A DNA stretch of 7,845 bases from Actinomycetes bacterium. Lineage in GTDB: Bacteria; Actinomycetota; Acidimicrobiia; Acidimicrobiales; UBA8190. This document shows, piece by piece, positions 1 through 5,353 of this stretch. The translations under genes were made by a program, and so were the position numbers. How positions within the stretch are numbered: position 1 is the stretch's first letter; every line of letters starts with the position of its first letter. Under the pieces are notes generated by a model that worked only from the letters and a program-made list of their open reading frames with translations, was not told where the DNA came from and made no database searches. The stretch spans positions 1 to 7,845 of the forward strand of contig JAJYAB010000076.1 in assembly GCA_021779775.1 (NCBI GenBank), given 5' to 3'.

Positions 1-748
1 AGCGCCCCGGGGCACCGTGCAGATCGCGGTACTGCTGGTCCGCCAGCGAGGATCCGCGCAGTGCGATGGCTTGGACCAGGACGTCGACCATGGACCGACG
101 CAGCCGGCCTGCTTCCGCTGTCGTGACAGAACCGGCCGGGCGCCCGGGCCGGATGCCGGCGCCGAAGAGGATCTCGTCGGCGTAGATGTTGCCGATCCCG
201 GCGACGACACGCTGGTCCATCAAGACGGCCTTCAGCGGGCGCCGGCGCCCCGCGAGCATCCGGGCGAGCTCTTGCCCGGTGACGCCGTCCCCGGTGGGAT
301 CAAACCCCAGGTGGGCCAGCTCGGCGACGGCTGGTGGCCCTGGCGCCGGTTCGCAACGATCGGCCACGTACATCTGGCCGAATGTCCTCGGGTCGACGAA
401 GCGGAGCGTCGCTCCGCTGTCCAAGGCCAGCTCGACATGGGTATGGGGGGGACGATCGGCCCGGTGCCACCTGCCGGTGTCGCCGGCGTGGTGGAGCTGA
501 CCGCTCATGCCCAGGTGGACCACCAGCACGCCCTGGGGCGGGACCCCGTCGAAGCTGAGCAGCAGGTACTTCCCCAGCCGGCCGACGTTGGTGACCGTGC
601 GGCCGGCCACCCGCCGGACGAAGACGCTGGGGTCTGGGTGGCGGCGCACCGACCGGGGACCGAGGACGACTGCCGACTCGACCCGGCAGCCGGCGACGTC
701 CACCTGCAGGTCACGGCAGACCGTCTCGACCTCCGGAAGCTCAGGCAT
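1..748 (-). CDS. mutM: Formamidopyrimidine-DNA glycosylase (Fpg/MutM), 3' end beyond the window
   Basis: Bifunctional base-excision repair enzyme that removes 8-oxoguanine and formamidopyrimidines and then nicks the abasic site. The ATG at 746-748 gives the family N-terminus MPELPEVET, in which the Pro after the initiator Met is the catalytic nucleophile and the next Glu is essential. Visible in order: the conserved Lys at about residue 60 (GRLGKYLLL), HLGMSGQL at 79-85, RFVDPRTFGQM at 116-126 and the helix-two-turn-helix region DQRVVAGIGNIYADE at 178-192. The frame stays open for 249 codons to the window edge, ending in RGSSLADQQYRDLHGAPGR. The C-terminal zinc finger (usually ending near residue 270-290) should lie just outside, so the missing end is due to the window and not to gene decay. 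The start overlaps the end of rnc by 8 nt. GGAG lies directly against the ATG, so the ribosome site is poor and coupling to rnc translation is likely. Confidence 0.96.
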   Translation of the reverse strand, partial: MPELPEVETVCRDLQVDVAGCRVESAVVLGPRSVRRHPDPSVFVRRVAGRTVTNVGRLGKYLLLSFDGVPPQGVLVVHLGMSGQLHHAGDTGRWHRADRPPHTHVELALDSGATLRFVDPRTFGQMYVADRCEPAPGPPAVAELAHLGFDPTGDGVTGQELARMLAGRRRPLKAVLMDQRVVAGIGNIYADEILFGAGIRPGRPAGSVTTAEAGRLRRSMVDVLVQAIALRGSSLADQQYRDLHGAPGR

Positions 749-1469
749 CTCCGGACTTGCCGTCGGGCGCGGCGGGCGCACCCGGCTCCGACGTGGTGAG
801 GTGCTCCCACGCCACGCGGGCAGCGGCCTGCTCCGCCTCTTTCTTCGAGCGCCCCTCCCCGCTGCCCACCGCCTGCCGGCCTACCACCACGGTCGCGGTG
901 AACCACCGGGCGTGGTCGGGACCCGCGCCCTGCACCGTGTACTCGGGCAGCGCGGCGACCCGGCGGACCGCCAGCTCCTGCAGCCGCGTCTTATAGTCCT
1001 CGGACCCTGGCCCGGTGGCAGCGACGGCGATCCGGTCCCCGACCAGCCTGATCACCAGGTCGGCCGCCCGCTGCCAGCCGGCATCGAGATAGGCGGCGCC
1101 GATCACCGCCTCCACGGTGTTCGCCAGGATCGACGCCTTGCTCCGGCCTCCCGAGGCGTCCTCGCCCCGTCCCAGCAGGACGAGCTCACCGAGGGCCAGC
1201 TCGCCGGCCACCTCGGCCAGGACGGAGGTGTTGACCACCGCAGACCGCACCTTCGCGAGACCACCTTCGGGAAGCTCTGGAAATGCCCTGTAGCAGTGCT
1301 CGGCGACCACGAGCCCGAGCACTGCGTCGCCAAGGAATTCGAGCCGCTCGTTCGAAGGCGACCCCTGAGCCTCGGCACACCACGATCGGTGGGACAACGC
1401 CTGGCGCAGGAGCGCCTGGTCGAAGAAGCGCCAGCCGAGGTGCTCATTCAGCAGGTCGGCTTGGACCAC
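741..1469 (-). CDS. rnc: Ribonuclease III
   Basis: Double-strand-specific endoribonuclease that processes rRNA precursors and structured mRNAs; it acts as a cytoplasmic homodimer. The 242-residue product has the usual bacterial length. The catalytic domain carries the signature NERLEFLGD at 40-48 (acidic residues E41, E44 and D48) and the second metal-binding motif NTVEAVIGAAYLD at 117-129 with E120. A double-stranded-RNA-binding domain follows from about 158 to 225, ending in a basic SKKEAEQAAARVAWEHL helix. The Asp that usually opens the second motif (E. coli D114) is Asn117 here, which is odd. The start is GTG at 1467-1469, the first start codon in frame after the acpP stop; AGGCGG (1477-1482) lies 7 nt upstream as a weak Shine-Dalgarno. 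The open frame runs on upstream without any ATG, GTG or TTG in the gap. The gene overlaps mutM by 8 nt and follows acpP by 59 bp, a common neighbour pair. Confidence 0.97.
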   Translation of the reverse strand: MVQADLLNEHLGWRFFDQALLRQALSHRSWCAEAQGSPSNERLEFLGDAVLGLVVAEHCYRAFPELPEGGLAKVRSAVVNTSVLAEVAGELALGELVLLGRGEDASGGRSKASILANTVEAVIGAAYLDAGWQRAADLVIRLVGDRIAVAATGPGSEDYKTRLQELAVRRVAALPEYTVQGAGPDHARWFTATVVVGRQAVGSGEGRSKKEAEQAAARVAWEHLTTSEPGAPAAPDGKSGDA

Positions 1470-1528
1470 CGGCGCGCCGCCTGCGCCCCGAGCGCCCTCG
1501 TGCCCGACGGCGGCAGAGGTATCCGTGA

Positions 1529-1792
1529 TCAGCTCGCCTCGAGCTTGGCCACGACGTAGTCGACGGCGTCGCGCACGGTGCGGAGGTCCTCCAGGTCTTC
1601 GTCTTCGATGCGAAAGCCGACAGTGCGCTCGCCGAACTCCTCTTCGAGCGCCTCCACCAATTCGATCAGGGCCAACGAGTCGGCATCGAGATCCTCGGCG
1701 AACGACGACGACTCGCTCACGGTACTCGGCTCGATCTCCAGGATGTCGGCCAGCTGGTCGCGGACGATCTCGAAGACCTGTTGGCGGTCCAT
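1529..1792 (-). CDS. acpP: Acyl carrier protein
   Basis: Small acidic carrier that holds growing acyl chains as thioesters on a 4'-phosphopantetheine arm during type II fatty acid synthesis. The 87-residue product shows the canonical attachment motif DADSLALIELV, with Ser39 as the modified residue, in a typical four-helix acidic sequence rich in Glu and Asp. An insertion-like GERTVGFRIEDEDLEDL stretch follows helix II, within the normal range for ACPs. I chose ATG at 1790-1792 (MDRQQVFEI) because GGAGAAGG sits 5 nt upstream. An in-frame GTG at 1823-1825 would add 11 residues but would put this ribosome site inside the gene. It lies 74 bp downstream of plsX, whose product uses acyl-ACP, and 59 bp upstream of rnc. 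Confidence 0.96.
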   Translation of the reverse strand: MDRQQVFEIVRDQLADILEIEPSTVSESSSFAEDLDADSLALIELVEALEEEFGERTVGFRIEDEDLEDLRTVRDAVDYVVAKLEAS

Positions 1793-1797
1793 CGGAC

Positions 1798-1805
1798 CCT
1801 TCTCC
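1798..1805 (-). promoter_or_regulatory. Ribosome binding site of acpP
   Basis: On the minus strand this reads GGAGAAGG, 5 nt before the ATG at 1792. It is the clearest Shine-Dalgarno in the window and decides the start of acpP against the upstream GTG at 1825. A strong site fits the high abundance usual for acyl carrier protein. Confidence 0.8.
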
Positions 1806-1809
1806 ACAT

Positions 1810-1833
1810 GCGTCTCAGCGGGCACAGCGTCTC
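1810..1833 (-). repeat. Short direct repeat in the plsX-acpP gap
   Basis: The 7-mer GCGTCTC occurs at 1810-1816 and again at 1827-1833 (plus-strand reading), 17 bp apart, in the 74-bp gap between plsX and acpP. It is short and could be chance. I see no convincing rho-independent terminator or promoter in the gap. Confidence 0.3.
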
Positions 1834-1866
1834 CTGCTCATGGGGGTGGCGCGCATCCTACCGCCG

Positions 1867-2871
1867 TCACTCGACAGGCTGGGACACGGCCTGCTTCAGC
1901 AGGCCGACCAGTCCCGCCACCGCCACGTCGTGCGCCACCTGCACGGCAGAGGCTATCGCTCGGGCCGACGACGAGCCATGGCTGATGACGCAGACCCCGT
2001 CCACACCCAGGAGCATGGCACCGCCCGTGTTCTCCGGGTCGAACGCCGCGGCGAGCGGCTCCAGGTGCGGGAGCAGGACCGCTGCCGCGGTGCGGGTGGA
2101 CTCGTCGGTGTCGAGCACCGAGCCGAGAGCGTCCATGAAGAAGCGGAGCGCGCCCTCCAGGGTCTTCAGGACGACGTTCCCGGTGAAGCCGTCGGTGACG
2201 ACGACGTCGACGGTGGCGGGCAGGACGTCGCGTCCCTCGACGTTGCCGACGAAGTTCATTCCGGGGATGCCTGCCAGCAGGGCGTGGGTCTCCTTCACGA
2301 GCGGCGTGCCCTTGGACTTCTCCTCGCCGATGGACAGGAGGCCCACGGTGGGTGCCGGCGTCCCGTGGAGCACCGTCGCGTACGCAGCACCCATCTGGGC
2401 GAATTGCACCAGCATGCCCGGCGTGCACTCGGCGTTCGCCCCGGCATCGAGCAGCAGCGCCGGCGCCGACCCCGGCCGCGGGATCGGCGTGGCGATCGCC
2501 GGTCGGGTGATCCCCCGGATCCTTCCCATGCGGAGCAGCGCGCTGGCCATCGTGGCACCCGTGTTGCCGGCGCTGACCATGGCCAGCGCCCGGCCGTCGC
2601 GCACCGCCTCTGCAGCCCGGACCAGCGAGGAGTCCTTCTTCCGTCGCACCCCCTGGCCGGGGTCGTCGTCCATGGTGATGACCTCGGAGGCAGCGACCAC
2701 CTCCATGCCGGAGGTGTCGCCCAGCTCGTCGGGTCGCCCCACCAGCATGACCGGGATGCCGAGGTCCAAAGCGGCCTGCCGCGCTCCCGCCACGATCTCC
2801 GCCGGCGCCTTGTCGCCTCCCATCGCGTCGACGGCGACGGGAAGCTGCCGACCGACCGACGGCTCGCCCAC
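1867..2871 (-). CDS. plsX: Phosphate acyltransferase PlsX
   Basis: Peripheral membrane enzyme that converts acyl-ACP and phosphate to acyl-phosphate, the acyl donor for PlsY in the first step of phospholipid synthesis. The 334-residue product has the family length. Seen in order: VAVDAMGGDKAP at 12-23, VSAGNTGA at 99-106, then LLDAGANAECTP, SIGEEKSKGTPLV, VVTDGFTGNVVLK and the C-terminal GVDGVCVISHGSSSARAI, all hallmarks of PlsX. The frame is open well upstream, but that part overlaps rpmF in another frame. The start is taken as GTG at 2869-2871, whose G is also the last base of the rpmF TAG stop (TAGTG), leaving a plausible short N-terminus before VAVDAMGG. The site ahead of it is weak, so reinitiation after rpmF is likely. 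The rpmF-plsX pairing is widespread; acpP follows after 74 bp. Confidence 0.96.
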   Translation of the reverse strand: MGEPSVGRQLPVAVDAMGGDKAPAEIVAGARQAALDLGIPVMLVGRPDELGDTSGMEVVAASEVITMDDDPGQGVRRKKDSSLVRAAEAVRDGRALAMVSAGNTGATMASALLRMGRIRGITRPAIATPIPRPGSAPALLLDAGANAECTPGMLVQFAQMGAAYATVLHGTPAPTVGLLSIGEEKSKGTPLVKETHALLAGIPGMNFVGNVEGRDVLPATVDVVVTDGFTGNVVLKTLEGALRFFMDALGSVLDTDESTRTAAAVLLPHLEPLAAAFDPENTGGAMLLGVDGVCVISHGSSSARAIASAVQVAHDVAVAGLVGLLKQAVSQPVE

Positions 2872-3050
2872 TAGTCGATCTCTATCGCCTGCCGGCCCTT
2901 GTACCACCCGCACCGGGGACAGACCACGTGCGGCAATTTCGCCTGGTGGCACTGAGGACAGATGCTGCGAGCCGGTGCTGGCAACACCCAATTGCTGGCG
3001 CGACGGCTCCTGCTCTTCGCCTTGGAGGTCTTCTTCTTGGGGACGGCCAT
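2871..3050 (-). CDS. rpmF: Large ribosomal subunit protein bL32, zinc-ribbon form
   Basis: A 59-residue protein of the 50S subunit. The N-terminus MAVPKKKTSKAKSRSRRA is the bL32 signature, a basic tail that threads into rRNA. Four cysteines in two CxxC pairs (C31/C34 and C44/C47, in ICPQC and VCPRCG) form the expected zinc ribbon, so this is the zinc-binding (C+) paralogue and not the zinc-free form made under zinc limitation. The ATG at 3048-3050 is preceded by GAGGTGA at 6 nt. Codon use is less GC-biased than the neighbours (AAT, TTG, AAA, ATA and CCA all occur), which may reflect ribosomal-protein codon preference. The TAG stop shares its G with the plsX GTG start. yceD is 66 bp upstream, the widespread yceD-rpmF-plsX order. 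Confidence 0.97.
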   Translation of the reverse strand: MAVPKKKTSKAKSRSRRASNWVLPAPARSICPQCHQAKLPHVVCPRCGWYKGRQAIEID

Positions 3051-3056
3051 CGTCGC

Positions 3057-3063
3057 TCACCTC
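3057..3063 (-). promoter_or_regulatory. Ribosome binding site of rpmF
   Basis: The minus strand reads GAGGTGA, 6 nt before the rpmF ATG at 3050. It supports this start for a gene too short to be sure of by length alone. Confidence 0.75.
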
Positions 3064-3067
3064 GGCT

Positions 3068-3108
3068 CGGGGGAACCCGGAAACGATAGCCGTTCTGGCG
3101 GGGGAACC
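3068..3108 (-). repeat. 10-bp direct repeat upstream of rpmF
   Basis: The plus-strand 10-mer CGGGGGAACC occurs at 3068-3077 and 3099-3108, 31 bp apart start to start (about three helical turns), inside the 66-bp yceD-rpmF gap. The left copy can also form a small CGGG/CCCG stem at 3068-3079. On the minus strand a TATCGT that resembles a -10 box (3086-3091 region) lies between the copies, but no matching -35 is visible. An operator, an mRNA element or chance are all possible. Confidence 0.4.
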
Positions 3109-3116
3109 TGACCGCG

Positions 3117-3632
3117 CTAGTCGGGCAGGCCGCCGGACGGGCGGATCTCGTCGAGCGCCGACCAGCGGGGATCCGCCGGAGCTTCGCACGCGCACGGCTG
3201 CTCGTTACGGTCGTTGCCGCACCACTGGCAGAGGCCGAGGCAGCCCGGCCGGCACAATGGCGCCTGCGGGAGCTGCAGGAGCACCGCGTCGTGCACCATC
3301 GGGGCAAGGTCGAGGCATCCCTGCCACAGCGGGTACGCCTCCTCACCGTCGCCACCTTCGGCGAACAGCTCCTGGACCGGCACCCGTACGGTCCCTTCCG
3401 CCAGCGCCAGGCACCGACGGCAGGTGCCATACCAGGCAGCCGACACCGTTCCCGACACCGACACGCCGCCGGTCACGGCCTCGAAGATCACGTCCGCCTC
3501 GCACTCGGCGTCTTCGGCGACCCGGCTGCCCGAGCACGACAGGTCTTCGATCACCCCGCGGCAGATCTGGTGACATGGCTGGCCAGGTTGCTCGAGCAGC
3601 CTGGCCACCTGGACCACGAACGGTGACGACAC
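3117..3632 (-). CDS. yceD: YceD family protein (DUF177), 23S rRNA accumulation protein
   Basis: A 171-residue member of the DUF177/YceD family, linked in E. coli and plants to 23S rRNA accumulation; the biochemical activity is not settled. The family pattern is clear: a CRRCL knuckle at 71-75, then LCRPGCLGLCQWCGNDRNE (C127, C131, C135, C138) and a CACE pair (C147, C149), followed by DPRWSALDEI near the C-terminus. The cysteines suggest a metal site, which is an inference. The start is taken as GTG at 3630-3632, 9 bp after the stop of the SepIVA-like gene; the ribosome site is weak (ACGAGA), and an in-frame GTG at residue 6 is possible. It lies directly upstream of rpmF, as in most bacteria, which fits co-expression with ribosome assembly. 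Confidence 0.93.
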   Translation of the reverse strand: MSSPFVVQVARLLEQPGQPCHQICRGVIEDLSCSGSRVAEDAECEADVIFEAVTGGVSVSGTVSAAWYGTCRRCLALAEGTVRVPVQELFAEGGDGEEAYPLWQGCLDLAPMVHDAVLLQLPQAPLCRPGCLGLCQWCGNDRNEQPCACEAPADPRWSALDEIRPSGGLPD

Positions 3633-3641
3633 GGCGTCTCG

Positions 3642-4271
3642 TCAGGCCTCGTCCTGGTCGAAGAACGGAAGGTCGGCGGCGTCGGATGGCGGGCTTCCCG
3701 GATCGCCTCCTGGCGGCGTGTCGGCGGACGCCGGAACGAGCTGCAGGCGCTGGCGTCCGGCCTGGACGGTCTTCATGGTGCGGGCCAGCACGATCTCGAA
3801 GGAACCGAGCTTCTGGTCGCAGTAGTCCTCCGCCTCGTGTCGCAGCCGGCGCGCCTCTTCCCTGGCGTCGTGGAGCACCCGTTGCGCGACCTGGTTCGCC
3901 TGGCGGACGATCTCTGTCCGCTGCACCATCCGCTCGGCCTGTGCCCGGACGTCGTCGAGGAGCGCGTCTGCCTCTCTCTGGCGCTGCGCCAGGAACTCGC
4001 CGCGCTCGCGCAACAGCCAGCGGGCCTGGCGCAGCTCGTCGGGAAAGCGCTCCAGCGCGGACTGCAGGAGCTCCAGCAGCTCCTCGCGGTCGATCATCAC
4101 CGAGGCCGACACGAGGACGCGCCGAGCCGAGGTGACGTGGTCGATAGCCTGCCGGATCAGCCCTTCGGCATCGGTGCCCGTGGCCGGCTCGTCTGGGAAG
4201 GGCTCGTCGCGGAACGGCTCGCCGTCGAACGGGTCGGGACCGAACGGGTCGCCGTCGAACGGGCCGCTCAC
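3642..4271 (-). CDS. DivIVA/SepIVA-like coiled-coil protein
   Basis: A 209-residue soluble protein. Residues about 60-155 form a long charged alpha-helical stretch rich in Glu, Arg, Ala and Gln (coiled-coil-like), followed by a conserved-looking GSFEIVLARTMKTVQAGRQRL block at 156-176 and a Pro/Gly/Asp-rich tail ending DLPFFDQDEA. There is no signal peptide or membrane segment. Position between coaD and yceD in an actinobacterial gene order matches the place of SepIVA-type proteins, the DivIVA-domain septation and envelope-growth factors described in mycobacteria; function is inferred from that position and the coiled coil. Residues 4-28 are five tandem pentapeptides beginning with Pro-Phe. 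The start is GTG at 4269-4271, overlapping the coaD stop by 4 nt (GTGA), which suggests translational coupling. ATP synthase b-like annotation would be a misnomer, since no membrane helix is present. Confidence 0.85.
   Translation of the reverse strand: MSGPFDGDPFGPDPFDGEPFRDEPFPDEPATGTDAEGLIRQAIDHVTSARRVLVSASVMIDREELLELLQSALERFPDELRQARWLLRERGEFLAQRQREADALLDDVRAQAERMVQRTEIVRQANQVAQRVLHDAREEARRLRHEAEDYCDQKLGSFEIVLARTMKTVQAGRQRLQLVPASADTPPGGDPGSPPSDAADLPFFDQDEA
4188..4262 (-). repeat. Five tandem 15-bp repeats encoding PF-x-x-[DE]
   Basis: Five 15-bp units lie in frame at the 5' end of the SepIVA-like gene. In protein order they read PFDGD, PFGPD, PFDGE, PFRDE and PFPDE. The first three or four units are also similar as DNA (plus-strand core CGAACGG(G/C)TCG), while the last has drifted. 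This points to local duplication followed by divergence. Copy number may vary between strains. Confidence 0.85.
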
Positions 4272-4750
4272 TGGGCGAACTTCTTCTGCAGGCGGGTGAA
4301 GACTGGTTTCGGAACGAACGCCGACACGTCACCGCCATATCGGGCCACCTCGCGCAGCAGGCGGGCGGCGATGAACGAGTAGGTCGAACTGGTGGGCACG
4401 AACAGCGTCTCGATGGATGCCAGCTCTCGGTTCATCTGGGCCATCTGGAGCTCGTTCTCGAAGTCGGAGACGGCACGCAGACCTTTCACGATGGTGGTCG
4501 CGCCCACATCCCGGGCAACGGTGACCACCAGCGTCGACACGGACACGATGCGCACGTTCGGCAGGTGGGCGAGCGACTCCTGCAGCATCTCCTCACGCTC
4601 GGCCAGGGTGAACAGGGGCTCTGCCTTCTGCGGGTTGCGCAGGGCAGCGACGACCACCTCGTCGAACAGCCGGGCGGAACGCTCGACCACCTCCAGGTGG
4701 CCGTTGTGGAACGGGTCGAACGACCCGGGGATGAGCGCGACGGTCAACAC
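4268..4750 (-). CDS. coaD: Phosphopantetheine adenylyltransferase
   Basis: Catalyses transfer of AMP from ATP to 4'-phosphopantetheine, giving dephospho-CoA, the penultimate step of CoA synthesis; a cytoplasmic hexamer in characterised members. The 160-residue product has family length. It shows the nucleotidyltransferase motif PGSFDPFHNGH (8-18, with HNGH at 15-18), VKGLR at 88-92, ENELQMAQMNREL at 98-110 and YGGDVSAFVPKPV near the end. The usual Ser-rich ATP-phosphate loop (ISSSLVKEVA in E. coli) reads IAARLLREVA at 127-136, which is unusual. Start choice: GTG at 4748-4750 or the next codon TTG at 4745-4747. AGAGAGG lies 3 nt before the GTG and 6 nt before the TTG, and the TTG gives a TTGA overlap with the rsmD stop; either differs by one residue. 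It overlaps rsmD upstream and the SepIVA-like gene downstream; rsmD-coaD is a very common pair. Confidence 0.96.
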   Translation of the reverse strand: MLTVALIPGSFDPFHNGHLEVVERSARLFDEVVVAALRNPQKAEPLFTLAEREEMLQESLAHLPNVRIVSVSTLVVTVARDVGATTIVKGLRAVSDFENELQMAQMNRELASIETLFVPTSSTYSFIAARLLREVARYGGDVSAFVPKPVFTRLQKKFAQ

Positions 4751-5304
4751 GTGCCTCTCTCGACGTCGGGGGGGTTGCGGGCGGCTTGGCCGATCACCGT
4801 CACGAGCGTACCGCCGTAACGCCGGTGCTTCAGGACTTCCCAGTGGCCACCGGGGTCGAGCGGGCGATCCGACTCCAAGACGGCCAGTCGCGCCCGGAGG
4901 CGTTCGAGCAGCGCTGGCCATGCGCAGAAGGCATAGGGCGGGTCGACGAAGGCGATGTCCCACGCCGCGCCCGGAAGCTGTCGCTCCAGCCAGCGCAGCA
5001 CCTCCGCCCGATGCACCGGAGCATGTGCACCATCGAGGCCGGTAGCCTCCAGGTTTGCCCGCACCGCGGCCACGGCAGCCGGGTGGTCGTCGACGAAGAC
5101 GGCGGAGGACGCTCCGCGCGACAGCGCCTCGATGCCCATGGCCCCGCTGCCGGCGAACAGGTCCAGCACCGTGGATCCGGCCACCGCCGCCATGCTCCCC
5201 AGCATGTCGAAGATGGCCTCGCGCACCCGGTCGCCGGTCGGCCGGGTCGGCCCGCCCGGCGCCTTCAGGACCCGCCCCCGGCTGGTGCCGCCGATCACGC
5301 GCAT
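4744..5304 (-). CDS. rsmD: 16S rRNA (guanine(966)-N(2))-methyltransferase RsmD
   Basis: SAM-dependent enzyme that methylates G966 (E. coli numbering) of 16S rRNA, near the P-site. The 186-residue product begins MRVIGGTSRGRVLKAP, the family start, with the conserved RPTGDRVREAIFDML at 21-35. SAM-binding motif I is VLDLFAGSGAMGIEALSRGA (46-65) and the catalytic N-methylase motif is DPPY at 121-124. The ATG at 5302-5304 is secure because an in-frame TAG lies five codons upstream with no start between. No good Shine-Dalgarno is close; GGAGG is about 19 nt away. It starts 49 bp after recG and overlaps coaD by 4-7 nt at its 3' end. Confidence 0.96.
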   Translation of the reverse strand: MRVIGGTSRGRVLKAPGGPTRPTGDRVREAIFDMLGSMAAVAGSTVLDLFAGSGAMGIEALSRGASSAVFVDDHPAAVAAVRANLEATGLDGAHAPVHRAEVLRWLERQLPGAAWDIAFVDPPYAFCAWPALLERLRARLAVLESDRPLDPGGHWEVLKHRRYGGTLVTVIGQAARNPPDVERGTC

Positions 5305-5353
5305 CGGTGCCGAACGCTACCTGCCTCCAGACCGGGCACCCGAGAGGGATAGG

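Noticed and set aside
1..60. MutM without its zinc finger as a truncated gene
   Set aside because: The frame is open at the window edge and the sequence is normal up to there; the end is simply outside the window.
1793..1825. Longer acpP from GTG at 1825
   Set aside because: It would add 11 residues not typical of ACP and bury the strong GGAGAAGG site that precedes ATG 1792.
1850..1866. TAGGAT on the minus strand as a -10 box for acpP
   Set aside because: No matching -35 element at 16-18 bp, and such hexamers are frequent by chance.
2872..3195. Possible 108-residue N-terminal extension of PlsX
   Set aside because: The frame is open but overlaps rpmF, and the family starts right at VAVDAMGG. 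The GTG at 2871 fits better.
1781..4135. 784-codon open frame on the plus strand, antisense to acpP, plsX, rpmF, yceD and part of the SepIVA-like gene
   Set aside because: Its product is an Arg/Pro/Ser/Ala-rich string without any recognisable domain, and it runs across several well-supported genes. Long antisense frames are expected at this GC content.
4751..4963. Longer CoaD with about 70 extra N-terminal residues
   Set aside because: The extra part is a shadow of rsmD in another frame; CoaD proteins start close to the PGSFDPFHNGH motif.
5305..5353. GGGTGCCC in the recG-rsmD gap as a terminator
   Set aside because: The possible stem would have a 2-nt loop and no run of T follows, so it is not a rho-independent terminator.
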